Positions 10,150 to 19,701 of a stretch of DNA of 64,000 bases are shown in pieces. The DNA is from CAWCBH01 sp963793785. GTDB taxonomy: Bacteria > Actinomycetota > Thermoleophilia > Solirubrobacterales > 70-9. A model generated the notes under the pieces. That model searched no databases. It worked only from the letters and a program-made list of their open reading frames with translations, and was not told the DNA's origin. The stretch covers positions 1,116,001 through 1,180,000 of the forward strand of contig CAWCBH010000003.1 in NCBI GenBank assembly GCA_963793785.1, given 5' to 3'. The translations under genes were made by a program, and so were the position numbers. The stretch's first letter is position 1. Each line of letters starts with the position of its first letter.

Positions 10150-11841
10150 CTACTCCCGGGACTCGAGCAGGCCGAGGGCTCGGCCGGCCGCTTCGGCGAC
10201 CGGAAGGCGATCCTCTTCGCCGCTGTCTCGCGCGCTGCGCCTCGACGACGCCGTCGGCGAGGCCGCGACGCCCGACGACGAGGCGCAGCGGGCAGCCGAG
10301 CAGCTCGGCATCGGTCAGCTTCTCCCCCGGTCCGCTGTCGCGATCGTCGTAGAGAACCTCGGCGCCCCGCCTCCGACAGCTCCTCGTAGAGGCGGTCGGC
10401 GGCCTCGCGCTCGGCCTCGCCGGCCTTCGCCGAGCGAGACCAGATGAGCCTGCCAGGGCGCCAGCGACCGCGGCCAGACGATTCCCTTCTCGTCGGCGCT
10501 CTGCTCGATCGCGGCGGCGACGATTCGCGCCGGGCCGATCCCGTAGCTGCCCATCACGATCGGCTGCTCGGAGCCGCTTTCGTCGAGGTACGTGGCGCCG
10601 AGCGGCTCCGAGTAGCGTGGTTCCGAGCTTGAAGATGTTGCCGACCTCGATCGCGGGCTCGATCTCGATCGTGCCCCCACCGGGGGCGGCGTCGCCGGCC
10701 TCGACGGTGCGGACGTCCACCTCCTCGAAGGAGAAGTCGCGGCCCGGCCGCACCCCGCGCAGGTGAGCGTCTGCCTGGTTGGCGCCGGCGACGAAGGAGT
10801 CGCCGTCGATCGCCGCGTCCTTGAGGATCGGGACCTCGGCGCCGACCGGGCCGACGAAGCCGGCCGGCCCCAGGTGTTGCTCGATCTCGTCCTCCCGCGC
10901 GGCCCGAAAGGCCTCGCCCGAGCGCATTCTTGAGCTTGATCTCGTTGAGGCGATGATCGCCGCGCACCAGCACCAGCAGGAACCCGCGCTCCTCGGCGAC
11001 CACCGGCATCGCCTTCAGCAGCGACCCGGCGTCGACCCCGAGCGATCCGGCGACCTCCTCGACCGTGGTCAGGCCCGGGGTGGCAGACCGACTCCGGCGC
11101 CTCCAGCGCCGGCGGCGCCTCGAAGGGCTGCGGCTCGGCCGAGGCGACCTCGACGTTGGCGGCGTACCCGGGCGCCAGGGCGACTTCGTTCTCGCCCGCC
11201 GGGCAGGGCGCCATGTACTCGTGCGCCCCCGAGCCGCCCATCATCCCGACGTCGGACTCGACCCGGTACCAGCGCAGCCCGCAGCGGTCGAAGATCCGGT
11301 CATAGGCCTCGATGTGAAGGTCGTAGCTGCGCTGCAGGCCCTCCTCGTCGCGGTCGAAGGAGTAGGCGTCCTTCATCCGGAACTCCCGCGTTCGCAACAC
11401 CCCGGCGCGCGGCCGCGGCTCGTCGCGCTCCTTGGTCTGGATCTGGTACAGGATCAACGGCAGGTCGCGGTAGGAGCGGACCTCGCGGGCGACGTGGTAG
11501 GTGAGCGCCTCCTCGTGGGTCATCGCCAGCACCATCTCCGCCCCCTTGCGATCCTCGAGCTTGAACAGCTCGTCGATCCCGTAGCGGCCGGTGCGCTTCC
11601 AGGGCTCGGCCGGCTGCAGGATCGGCATCGACATCTCCAGGGCGCCGATTCGCTCCATCTCGTCGCGGATGATCGCCTCGGCCTTGCCGTGAGCCCGCCA
11701 TCCGGCCGGGAGATAGGTCCACAGCCCGGCGCCGAGCTGGCGGATCAGGCCGGCCCGGACCATCAGCTTGTGGGAGACGGCCTCGGCGTCCGCCGGGGCC
11801 TCCTTGAGGGTCGGCCAGAAGAGCTGCGAAATCCGCGTCAT
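10150..11841 (-). pseudogene. proS: Prolyl-tRNA synthetase (multiple frameshifts)
   Basis: Charges tRNA-Pro. The N-terminal 260 residues are intact from ATG 11841: MTRISQLFWPTLKEAPADAE, the class II core TYLPAGWRAHGKAEAIIRDE, motif 2 LRTREFRMKDAYSFDRDEEG, and GMMGGSGAHEYM. From about 11080 leftward the frame changes at least four times: KLKNALG (editing domain), EVPILKDAAIDGDSFVAGAN, FSFEEVDVRTVEAGDAAPGG, motif 3 YGIGPARIVAAAIEQ, and anticodon-binding WPRSLAPWQAHLVSL. The reading closes with AAGRALGLLESRE and TAG at 10150-10152. Because proS is essential, these breaks are almost certainly sequence errors. It is the bacterial type with an INS editing domain. Confidence 0.9.
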
Positions 11842-11868
11842 CGGCGACGTAAACTAGCTTCCCTCCCG

Positions 11869-13342
11869 ATGATCGCGGACCACCGTTGCCCTGCTGCTCG
11901 TGGTCGGCCTCGCACTCGGCCTCGCTGCTCCCAGCGCCCTCGCGGCCCGTGACCAGGAGACCGTGTTCGACGCGACCAACGATCTCCTGCTCGCCGAGAC
12001 CGTCGAGGCGCGTGAGGCGGTGCTGGACGAGCTGGCCTGCGCTCGGGGTCGACACGATTCGCATCGTCGTCCCCTGGCGCTCCGATCGTCCCCTCCCCCG
12101 ATGCCGCCGAGATGCCCGCCGGCTTTGACCCCACCGATCCGGCGGCCTACGCGGGCGGCGTCCTCAACTCGATCGACGAGTCGATCCGGGGCGCCGAGGA
12201 CCGCGGGATGCGGATCCTGCTCAGCCCCTCGGCGCCGATCCCCGACTGGGCCAGCGCCTCCGGCGCCAGCCCGGTCTCCGACCCGGATCCCGCGGCATTC
12301 GAGCAGCTGATGATCGGCCTCGGGCGCCGCTACGACGGCAGCTTCGGGTGCGGCCTGCCGATCTGCCTGCCGACGCCGCTCGAGCCGCTGCCCACGGGTC
12401 CGGTGCTGGAGCCGATCCCGCGGGTCGAGTTCTGGTCGATCTGGAACGAGCCCAACCTCGACCTCTTCCTGCGGCCGCAGTTCCGGCGCGGAAAGCCTGT
12501 CGTCGGCAGCCTCTACCGGAGCCTCTTCCTCGCCGCCCGCAGCGGCTTGCAGGCGTCCGGGCACGGCGGCGACACCGGTCCTGATCGGCGAGACCTCGCC
12601 CAGCTCTGGGCGCACCTCGACGGCGCCGCTCGACTTCATGCGGCAGGTGCTCTGCCTCGACGCTCGCTTCCGGCGCCGGCGCTCCTGCCAGCCGCTGACG
12701 GCCGACGGCTGGGCCCACCATCCCTACGACCAGCGCGGGACGCCGTTGCGCACCTCCTCGGAGCAGGTCCTCGGCGTTCCTTCGCTCAAGCAGGCTGATC
12801 GAGGGCGCTGCGCCGGGCCGCCCGGGCGGGAGCGACGACGAGCCGGTTGCCGGTCTACGTCACCGAGTACGGGGTCGAGAGCGTTCCCGATCCCAGCGGA
12901 GTCAGCCTCGCGCAGTCAGGCCGAGTTCCTGGCGATCAGCGAGTTCCTGCTCTGGCGCGACCCATGGGTGCGCTCCTACGGCCAGTACCTGCTCGTCGAC
13001 GACGACCCCGCTCAGGCGATCGCATTCCAGTCGGGCCTGCGTACCCACAGCGGGACGGCAAAGCCCTCCTACCGGGCCTTCCCGCTGGCGCTGGCCGTGC
13101 GCCGCGCCGGTCCGCGGCTGCGCTTCTGGGGGCACCTGCGACCCGCTGCGGGGACGGTCGAGATCGAGGCCCGCGGCCGGCGCGGCCCGGCGCGTGTGAT
13201 TCGCCGCCTCGACACCGACTCGAGCGGCTACTTCGCCTTCAGCGCCGGGGCCGGCGACGCCCGGCGCTGGCGAGCCCGGGCGACGCTTGCGGGCGGCGAG
13301 GTGCTCAGCGGGCCCTTCGTGCGGGCCTACGCGTTCCGGTGA
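11869..13342 (+). pseudogene. Exported glycoside hydrolase, copy 1 (frameshifted)
   Basis: First of three tandem relatives. A Sec signal (VALLLVVGLALGLAAPSALAA) follows ATG 11869 after one shift. Catalytic (beta/alpha)8 markers of clan A enzymes are present: VDTIRIVVPWR, ILLSPSAPIPDWA, general acid in WSIWNEPNLDLFLRPQ, LIGETSP, ADGWAHHPY and nucleophile in VYVTEYGVES. A C-terminal beta domain starts at LRFWGHLRPAAG and ends in FVRAYAFR. At least five frame changes occur (about 11878, 12045, 12575, 12800, 12915). The stop overlaps the next start as GTGA. It probably cleaves a cell-wall or environmental polysaccharide; family number is not certain. Confidence 0.8.
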
Positions 13343-14811
13343 CACGCGGCGGGCTCTGCGCCCTGGCCGTGGCGGGACTCGCCCTGGTCTGGCCCGCAGG
13401 CGCCGAAGCGGGCCGGGTCCAGCAGACGATCTTCGACGCCGGCCCGGGGCTGCTGAACGCCGACTCCAACCAGCGCGCCAACCGGCTCGACCAGCTGCAG
13501 CGGCTCGGCGCCGACACGGTTCGCCTCGTGCTTCCGTGGCGCTCCTTCGCGCCGTCGCCGGGACGCAGGCGCAAGCCCGACGGGTTCTCCCCCCTGGCCT
13601 CGGTCGACTACCGCAGGCAGCCCTTCGCCCGCCTCGACGCGATCCTGATCGGCGCCAGGGGGCGGGGCATGAACGTCCTGCTCACCCCCTCCTCTCCGAT
13701 CCCCGACTGGGCCAGCAGCTCGGGCTCCAGCCGGCTCGCCAACCCCGAGCCGATCGAGTTCTTTCGCTTCGTCAGCGGCGCTCGCCGCTCGCTATGACGG
13801 GATTCCCCCGATCCCCGGCGATCTCTCGTGCATTCCAGACCCGCCCCGCCCCTGCGAGCCGGAGTCGGACCGGGAGCTGCCGCGGGTTCGCTTCTGGTCG
13901 GTCTGGAACGAGCCCAACCAGGACCTCTTCCTGCGCCCGCAGCGCCGTGACGGCAGGCCCTACTCGCCGCGCCTGTACCGGCGCCTGTTCCTCGCCGCGC
14001 GAGCAGGCGCTGCGGGACACGGGCCACGGCAACGACCGTCTCCTGATCGGCGAGACCGCTCCCAGCGGCGGTCGCGGCGGCGTCGACCCGATCGACTTCA
14101 TGCGCGGTGTCCTCTGCCTCGATCGCCGTTTCAAGCCAAAGCGCGACTGCCCGAAGCTCGAAGCCGGTGGCTGGGCCCATCACCCGTACTCGCTCGGGCT
14201 CGCCCCCTACGAGCGCTCGCCCAACCCGGACCTGATCAACCTGGCGCGAATCGACCGCCTCACCGGCGCGCTCGAGCGGGCCTACCGGGCCGGGGCCCTG
14301 ACCCGCCACCTCGACGTCTACATGACCGAGTACGGGATCCAGACCCGCCCCGGCGGCGAGTTCGGGGTCAGCCTGCGCCGCCAGGTCGCCGAGCTGGCGA
14401 TCTCGGAGTTCCTCGCCTGGCGCGACCGGCAGGTTCGCTCCTATGCCCAGTACCTCCTCTTCGACGACCCGCCCGAGTTCGAGTTCTCCTTCACCACCGG
14501 GCTGCGGCGAAACAACGGTCGCGCCAAGCCTGCGCTACCGAGCTTTTCCGCTGACCCTGCTGGTCAGGCGCAGAGGGACCCGCGGCGTCGCGATCTGGGG
14601 ACACGTACGGCCGGCCGACGAGCGGGTGCGGGTCACGGTGTCCTATCGGGACAATGGCGGCTTACGGCGCTTGCGCCGGATACGCACCAACCAGCTCGGC
14701 TACTTCAGCTTCCGATCCAGGCACCGCAGCGGCCGCCGCTGGCGGGCCGAGGCCCGGCTGCCGAACGGCCGCCCACTGAAAGGCGTCTTCGTGGGAGCGG
14801 TCCGCTTCTGA
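13339..14811 (+). pseudogene. Exported glycoside hydrolase, copy 2 (frameshifted)
   Basis: Second tandem relative, GTG start overlapping the previous stop. Signal peptide LCALAVAGLALVWPAGAEAG, then ADTVRLVLPWRSFAPSPG, VLLTPSSPIPDWASSSG, acid/base site VRFWSVWNEPNQDLFLRPQR, LIGETAPSGGRGGVDPIDF, nucleophile site VYMTEYGIQTRPGGEFG, and C-terminal VAIWGHVRPADERV domain to FVGAVRF. Frame changes lie near 13785 (after FRFVS) and near 14540 (before YRAFPLTLLVRRR), plus a small one near 14000. Order and spacing of all motifs match copy 1, so both arose by duplication. Both are predicted secreted. Confidence 0.82.
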
Positions 14812-16243
14812 AGCGCCCCTCTGGGATTGCCGTCGGCGCCCTGGTCGTCGCCTTGCTCGCAGGTTGTGGCGGTTCGGAGCGAGTCCGGACACCCCGCAGG
14901 CTCCCGAGGACCTGCCGCAGGACCGCAAGCCGCTGATCTTCGAGCCCGGGCCGATCTACCTTTCCGGGCCGCTTCGCGACCAGACTTTGGACGAGATCGT
15001 CGAGCTCGGCGTCGACACGGTCCGCGTGACCGTCTACTGGAACGACGCTGCGCCGGAGACGGAGCCGAGCCGCTGGGACCCCGCCGACGCCGCCGATCCC
15101 AGTTACGACTTCGCCCAATACGACGAGTTCGTCCGCGCCGCCGCCGACCGCAACCTGAAGCTGCTGATGACGATCGCCGGCCCGGCCCCGTTGTGGGGCA
15201 GCCGCGCCGGCAACGAGCTGACCCCCGACCCCGATCGCTTCGGCGAGTTTGCGGCGGCGGTCGCGGGCCGCTACCGGGGTGATGTGCAGATGTGGTCGAT
15301 ATGGAACGAGCCGAACATCTCGCTCTTCCTGCAACCCCAGCTCCGCGACGGCCTCCCCTACTCGCCGCTTCTTTACCGGCAGCTCTACCTCGCCGCGCAG
15401 GAGGCGATCGCCGCCGCCGATCCCGGTGCCCCGATCCTGATCGGCGAGACGGCCCCGACCCGCGGCCTCGACGGCGTCGATCCGATTCCCTTCGCTCGGG
15501 GCGTCCTCTGTCTCGACCCGGAGGCGCAGCAGGATCCCGCCTGCGACAGCGGCGAGATCGATGCCGCCGGCTGGGCGACGCATCCATACGGGCCCGGGCA
15601 GACGCCGCCGTTCGAAGATCCTCCCGGAGCGGACTTCGTGACCCTTCCCTCGCTGGCGAACCTGGAGCTGGTCCTCGACGAGGCCGCAGCGGCTGGAGCC
15701 GTGCCGGAAGGGTTGCCCGTCTACGTGACCGAGTACGGGATCCAGAGCAGGCCCGATCCGCTGGCGGGGGTGCCGTTGCAGGCCCAGGCCGATTACCTGA
15801 GCATCGCCGAGCGCCTCGCCTACGCCGACCCCCGGATCGCCGCCTTCGCCCAGTACCTGCTGCGCGACGACCCGCCGGACCGGGCCCCGGGCGAGATCTA
15901 CGGGGGCTTCGAGTCCGGGCTGCGGTTCTTCGACGGTCCCGCCAAGCCCTCGCTGGCGTCCTTCCGGCTGCCGCTCGTCGTCCGGCGCCAGGGTGAGCAG
16001 GTGGCGATCTGGGGCCTGGTCCGCCCCTCAGAGGGGCCCACGGAGGTTGAGATCCACGTCGCCGACGGCGGCCGCGAGAAGCTGTTGCGGCGCCTGCAGA
16101 CCGATAGCGCCGGCATCGTCGAGATCGACTCGGAGTATCGCGACGGCAGGCTCTGGCAGTTGCGCTGGACCGGCGCAGACGGCGCCGGCTTCCGGGGGCC
16201 CTGGACGCGCGCCTACGAGTTCGAGCTGCCGGAGCGCGACTGA
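14808..16243 (+). CDS. Lipoprotein glycoside hydrolase, copy 3 (one frameshift near start)
   Basis: Third tandem relative. The N terminus reads KRPSGIAVGALVVALLAGC, a lipoprotein signal with lipobox LAGC, so this copy is membrane-anchored, unlike copies 1 and 2. One frame change near 14885 joins it to SPDTPQAPEDLPQDRKPLIF and an intact 440-residue catalytic region: VDTVRVTVYWND, acid/base in WSIWNEPNISLFLQPQL, LIGETAPTRGLDGVDPIPFA, nucleophile in VYVTEYGIQSRPDPL, and VAIWGLVRPSEGP beta domain. The start codon overlapping the copy 2 stop would be CTG (14808); the true start may be hidden by the indel. It ends 4 nt before the convergent ispG stop. Confidence 0.85.
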
Positions 16244-16247
16244 GGGC

Positions 16248-17501
16248 TCAGGCCCGCGTGAAGCGCCGCCCGGCGGTGGGCGATGCCTCTTCGTCGAGCA
16301 GCACCCGGTCCGACTCGCCCCGCTCGGCGGCCTCGTGCTCCAACTGCGCGATCCGCTCCGGAGTCAGGTCGCCCGCGTTCTCCTCCTCGATCTTGGCCAG
16401 CCAGTCGGCCCCTTCGCGGGACTTCGCGGCGTCGACCTCGACCTTGCCGCGGTCCAGCGAGCGGTCGATCTCCTCGAACAGCGCCTCGACGAGCTGCGCC
16501 TGCGGCACCTTCCGCAGCGGCTTGCCGTGGGCGAAGATCAGGCCCTCGTTCTTGGCGCCGGTGATCCCGAAGTCGGCGTGTGAGGCCTCGCCGATCCCGT
16601 TCACCGCGCAGCCCAGCACCGCGACCTCGATCGGCTCGCTGTAGCCCTCCAGCCGCTGCTCGATCTCGGCCACCACGGAGTCCATGTCGAACTGCAGCCG
16701 GCCGCAGGTCGGGCATGCGATCAGCACCGGGCCCCGCTCGCGCAGGTGCAGCGCCTTGAGGATCTCCCAGGCGACCTTCACCTCCTCCTCGGCGTGGAAG
16801 GTCGAGAGGCTGATCCGGATCGTGTCCCCGACTCCGTCGGCGAGCAGAGTGCCCAGCCCGACGGCCGACTTCAGCGAGCCCGACCACTTCGTCCCCGCCT
16901 CGGTGATCCCGAGGTGCAATGGATAGGGGATCCGCTCGGCGAGGAGCCGGTTGGCGGCGATCGTGTTCGGGACGTTGGTCGACTTGATCGAGACCTTGAA
17001 GTCGGTGAAGTCGAGGCCCTCCATCAACTCCACGAACTCGACCGCCGCTGCGACCAGCGCCTCGACCGGGCTCTGGCGCTCGAGCTCGTGCAGGTGCTTT
17101 GGCAGCGAGCCCGAGTTGACCCCGATCCGCATCGGCACCTTGGCGGCCGTCGCCCGCTCGGCGACCTCGGCGACCTTCTCGCGGCCGCCGATGTTGCCCG
17201 GGTTGAGCCGGATGCAATGCGCCCCGGCGTCGATCGCCTTCAGCGCCAGGGTGTGGTTGAAGTGGATGTCGGCGATCACCGGGATCGGCGAGTCGGCGAC
17301 GATCGTCCGCAGCGCCTCGACGTCCTTGTCGCGCGGCACCGCGACGCGGACCAGGTCGGCCCCGGCGTCGGCGACCTTGCGGATCTGCTCCATCGTCGCC
17401 GCGAGGTTGGCGGTTTCGGTCTTGGTCATCGTCTGCACGGCGACCGGCGCACCGCCGCCGATCGGCACCCCGCCGACGAATATCTGCCGCTTGGAAGCCA
17501 C
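16248..17501 (-). CDS. ispG: 4-hydroxy-3-methylbut-2-en-1-yl diphosphate synthase
   Basis: 417 residues, intact. Converts MEcPP to HMBPP in the MEP isoprenoid pathway, using a [4Fe-4S] cluster and reduced ferredoxin or flavodoxin. TIM-barrel start VQTMTKTETANLAATMEQI, ADIHFNHTLALKAID, RLNPGNIGG; cluster ligands in ACPTCGRLQFD and VLGCAVNGIGEASHADFG. The C-terminal 50 residues (KVEVDAAKSREGADWLAKIE onward) are an extra charged tail. In many actinobacteria ispG follows dxr and rseP; here those two lie 27 kb to the right. Confidence 0.97.
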   Translation of the reverse strand: MASKRQIFVGGVPIGGGAPVAVQTMTKTETANLAATMEQIRKVADAGADLVRVAVPRDKDVEALRTIVADSPIPVIADIHFNHTLALKAIDAGAHCIRLNPGNIGGREKVAEVAERATAAKVPMRIGVNSGSLPKHLHELERQSPVEALVAAAVEFVELMEGLDFTDFKVSIKSTNVPNTIAANRLLAERIPYPLHLGITEAGTKWSGSLKSAVGLGTLLADGVGDTIRISLSTFHAEEEVKVAWEILKALHLRERGPVLIACPTCGRLQFDMDSVVAEIEQRLEGYSEPIEVAVLGCAVNGIGEASHADFGITGAKNEGLIFAHGKPLRKVPQAQLVEALFEEIDRSLDRGKVEVDAAKSREGADWLAKIEEENAGDLTPERIAQLEHEAAERGESDRVLLDEEASPTAGRRFTRA

Positions 17502-17555
17502 GAATCAAGCCTAGCGGGGACCTCTGGCGAGGCCTGTCAGCCTGGACTGGTCGGG

Positions 17556-18041
17556 TCAGAAGGCCTCGCGAGCCGCGCGGGAATGCAGCTCGTCGAGGCG
17601 GCGGCGCTGATCCTCGGCCCGATCGCGCAGGGTTTCCAGCTCAGCGCGATCGAGCCGCGAGTCGGTGTCCGCATTTGCGAGCAGGCTGTGCCAGAGCTCG
17701 AGCTTGCCGGTGACCCCCATGATCATCCCCTCGAGCTCCATGACCCGGCTCAACGGCGAGTAGCCGAAGACCTTGCCGTTCGGCTTCAGGCGGGAGGCCA
17801 GTTCTCCGAGCTGGGCGCCGAGCTTGCGCCAGGTCCGCTGCCGGGCCCCGACCCGCGCCATCAACCGTTCCAGCGATGCCTGGTCCTGCTCGATCGCCTT
17901 CGCGATCTCGCCCATCTCCCGGCCGATCTCGTTGTCCGAGTTCTCGCTCGCGATCCGGTGGGCCAGAGACACACCGCCACCCGAACCCGCCCAGTGATCG
18001 GCCAGATAGATGTGGAGCAAGCGCTCGGACTCGCCGACCAT
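17556..18041 (-). CDS. Helical protein of unknown function
   Basis: 161 residues from ATG 18041 (MVGESERLLHIYLADHWAGS). Almost wholly helical with heptad-like spacing: EIGREMGEIAKAIEQDQASL, RVGARQRTWRKLGAQLGELA, and a C-terminal coiled coil LETLRDRAEDQRRRLDELHS. A central SPLSRVMELEGMIMGVTGK stretch looks like a packed core. No membrane segment or signal. It resembles small all-alpha proteins annotated only as hypothetical in Thermoleophilia, with a faint ferritin/hemerythrin-like look but without convincing metal ligands. It is divergent from the Fur-type regulator with 89 nt between, so the two may share a control region. Confidence 0.72.
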   Translation of the reverse strand: MVGESERLLHIYLADHWAGSGGGVSLAHRIASENSDNEIGREMGEIAKAIEQDQASLERLMARVGARQRTWRKLGAQLGELASRLKPNGKVFGYSPLSRVMELEGMIMGVTGKLELWHSLLANADTDSRLDRAELETLRDRAEDQRRRLDELHSRAAREAF

Positions 18042-18094
18042 GGGTCGGATATTCCCGCCCAGCCGCCCGGTCAAACTGCGTGAATCGCGAACGC

Positions 18095-18123
18095 TTGACA
18101 ATCGCAAGTCGTTCGCAATAAGT
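18095..18123 (+). promoter_or_regulatory. Promoter with overlapping Nur-box-like operator
   Basis: A perfect -35 TTGACA (18095-18100) is followed after 17 nt by AATAAG (18118-18123) as a weak -10, which puts transcription start at about 18130, on the GTG of the Fur-type gene; the mRNA may be leaderless. Within the spacer lies TCGCAA (18102-18107), five bases, TCGCAA (18113-18118). Streptomyces Nur boxes are TTGCAA-N5-TTGCAA, so half-site size and spacing match. Binding here would block RNA polymerase and autoregulate the nickel unit. Confidence 0.6.
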
Positions 18124-18130
18124 TCTTCCC

Positions 18131-18574
18131 GTGACCGCCACCCACTCCGCCCCTCCTGTCGAAGCACTGGACCTCGAGGCGGCGACGGAGGCGCTGCGAG
18201 CCGCCGGACTTCGGGTTTCGATGGCGCGCCGCCTGCTGCTGGAGGCGCTCTGGGAGGCCGATGAGCCGCTGAGCGCCGAGCGACTGGCGGAGCTGATCGG
18301 CGACGGCGCCGACGTCGCATCGGTCTACCGCAACCTCGAGGCCCTGGAGCGAATCGGGCTGATCCGCCACTTCCACCTCGGTCACGGGCCCGGTCTCTAT
18401 GCACGGACATCCCTGGCGGCGCGCGAGTACCTCGTCTGCGACGTCTGCGGCTCCCACCGGGCCGTCGATCCCAGCCAACTGGACGCGGTGCGCGAGCTGA
18501 TCCGTCGCGAGCTCGGCCACGATGCTCGTTTCACCCATTTCCCGATCGGCGGCCGCTGCCGCGATTGCGCGTGA
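18131..18574 (+). CDS. Fur-family metalloregulator, probably nickel-responsive (Nur-like)
   Basis: 147 residues from GTG. Winged HTH with the Fur recognition helix DVASVYRNLEALERIGLIRH, metal-site histidines in HFHLGHG (H80, H82, H85) and structural zinc cysteines C103/C106 (CDVC) and C143/C146 (CRDC). The family represses uptake genes when metal is bound. The gene overlaps a NicO-type nickel permease (GTGA) and faces a [NiFe]-hydrogenase operon, and a Nur-box-like site covers its promoter, so nickel is the likely signal. A zinc sensor (Zur) is the main alternative. Confidence 0.88.
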   Translation: MTATHSAPPVEALDLEAATEALRAAGLRVSMARRLLLEALWEADEPLSAERLAELIGDGADVASVYRNLEALERIGLIRHFHLGHGPGLYARTSLAAREYLVCDVCGSHRAVDPSQLDAVRELIRRELGHDARFTHFPIGGRCRDCA

Positions 18575-19311
18575 GCTTCGACTTCCTCTTCGAGCCCGTC
18601 GAGGTGGTCGACGCCTGGCTCGAGGGACTGTTCGCCGGCGCCCCCCTGCTGGTTGCCCTCGGCATCGCCTTCCTGCTCGGACTGAGGCATGCGTCCGATC
18701 CCGACCACCTCGTCGCCGTCACCTCCCTGGTCGCCTCCGACCAGGGAGGAACGCGATCGGCGGCGAGGCTGGGCGCCTGGTGGGGTCTCGGGCACGCGGC
18801 AACCCTGATCGCGATCGGGATGCCGCTGATCTTCTTCAAGTCCGAGCTGCCGAGCTGGCTCGAGTCGGGCGCTGAGAAGGCGGTCGGGCTCGTGATCGTG
18901 GTCCTCGCCGCCCGTGTCCTCGTCAAGTGGCTGCGCGGGGACTATCGCGCGGCATCGCATCCACACCCCGACGGCAGCGACCATCGCCATCTTCACCACT
19001 CCGAGCATCCTCACGGCCACGACCGGGCACGCACGCCCGGTCAGGCCTTCGCGATCGGGCTGCTGCACGGGCTGGCGGGCACCGGCGCCGTGGTCCTGCT
19101 GCTGATCGCGGCGCTTCCCACCCAAGTCGAGGCCGCCGCGGCCCTGGCTGTCTTCGCGCCGATGTCGGTGCTCTCGATGGCGGCTTGCACAACGGCCTTC
19201 GCCTGGGTGCTGACCAGGCGGCCGATCGAACCGATTTACCGCACGGTGCTGATTCCCGTTCTCGCCCTTTTTGGCCTCAGCTTCGGTCTCTGGTACACCG
19301 GCATCAGCTGA
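18571..19311 (+). CDS. NicO-type nickel/cobalt permease with His-rich loop
   Basis: 246 residues from GTG 18571 overlapping the regulator stop. About six membrane helices. The first carries LGLRHASDPDHLVAVTSL, the NiCoT/NicO signature (RHAxDxDH), and a later helix has AFAIGLLHGLAGTGAVVLL. Between helices 3 and 4 a cytosolic or external loop reads HPHPDGSDHRHLHHSEHPHG, with about ten His, a metal-binding tract. Import for hydrogenase is expected; NicO relatives such as RcnA export nickel, and sequence alone does not settle direction. The operon with a Fur regulator and hydrogenase nearby favours uptake. Confidence 0.86.
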   Translation: MSFDFLFEPVEVVDAWLEGLFAGAPLLVALGIAFLLGLRHASDPDHLVAVTSLVASDQGGTRSAARLGAWWGLGHAATLIAIGMPLIFFKSELPSWLESGAEKAVGLVIVVLAARVLVKWLRGDYRAASHPHPDGSDHRHLHHSEHPHGHDRARTPGQAFAIGLLHGLAGTGAVVLLLIAALPTQVEAAAALAVFAPMSVLSMAACTTAFAWVLTRRPIEPIYRTVLIPVLALFGLSFGLWYTGIS

Positions 19312-19667
19312 TGCCCGTCAAGGTCCTCTTCAAGTGCGAGATCTGCGCGGCCGAGCCCGATGCCGAGACCCGGCGCGCGCTCGAGGCGCAGCTGCAAGAG
19401 CTGCTCTTCGGCACTTACCTCGACGCTGACCCGGGGCACTGGCTGGTATGGCACGGCGGCGGCCTCTACGGCCGCACCCGCTACGCATGCGGCGCGCACC
19501 GGGGTGAGCTCAAGGCCCAGGTCCGCGAGCACTACGGATGCATCGGCCCTCACCCCTGGGCGATGGGGCCCCACACCGTCAAGGTCCTGCGGCGCGGCCG
19601 GATCACCGCCCGCAAGCGGGTCGGGCCAGGCTGGTCCGCTCGCCCCCGCTGGGGCCCGACGGTCTGA
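19311..19667 (+). CDS. Small Cys/His protein downstream of nickel permease, unknown
   Basis: 118 residues, ATG overlapping the permease stop (TGATG), so translationally coupled. MPVKVLFKCEICAAEPDAET has a CxxC at 9-12; later WHGGGLYGRTRYACGAHRGE supplies C and H, a possible zinc site. A basic tail (RRGRITARKRVGPGWSARPR) follows. Not recognised as a named family. Its place as third gene of the nickel unit suggests a metal-related role, but that is only context. Confidence 0.72.
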   Translation: MPVKVLFKCEICAAEPDAETRRALEAQLQELLFGTYLDADPGHWLVWHGGGLYGRTRYACGAHRGELKAQVREHYGCIGPHPWAMGPHTVKVLRRGRITARKRVGPGWSARPRWGPTV

Positions 19668-19701
19668 GACGCCGGCCGCCAGCCGGGACCGAGGCCGCGG
19701 G

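Noticed and set aside
19668..19701. Terminator between the nickel unit and hypF
   Set aside because: GC-rich with weak dyads but no clear stem with T run.
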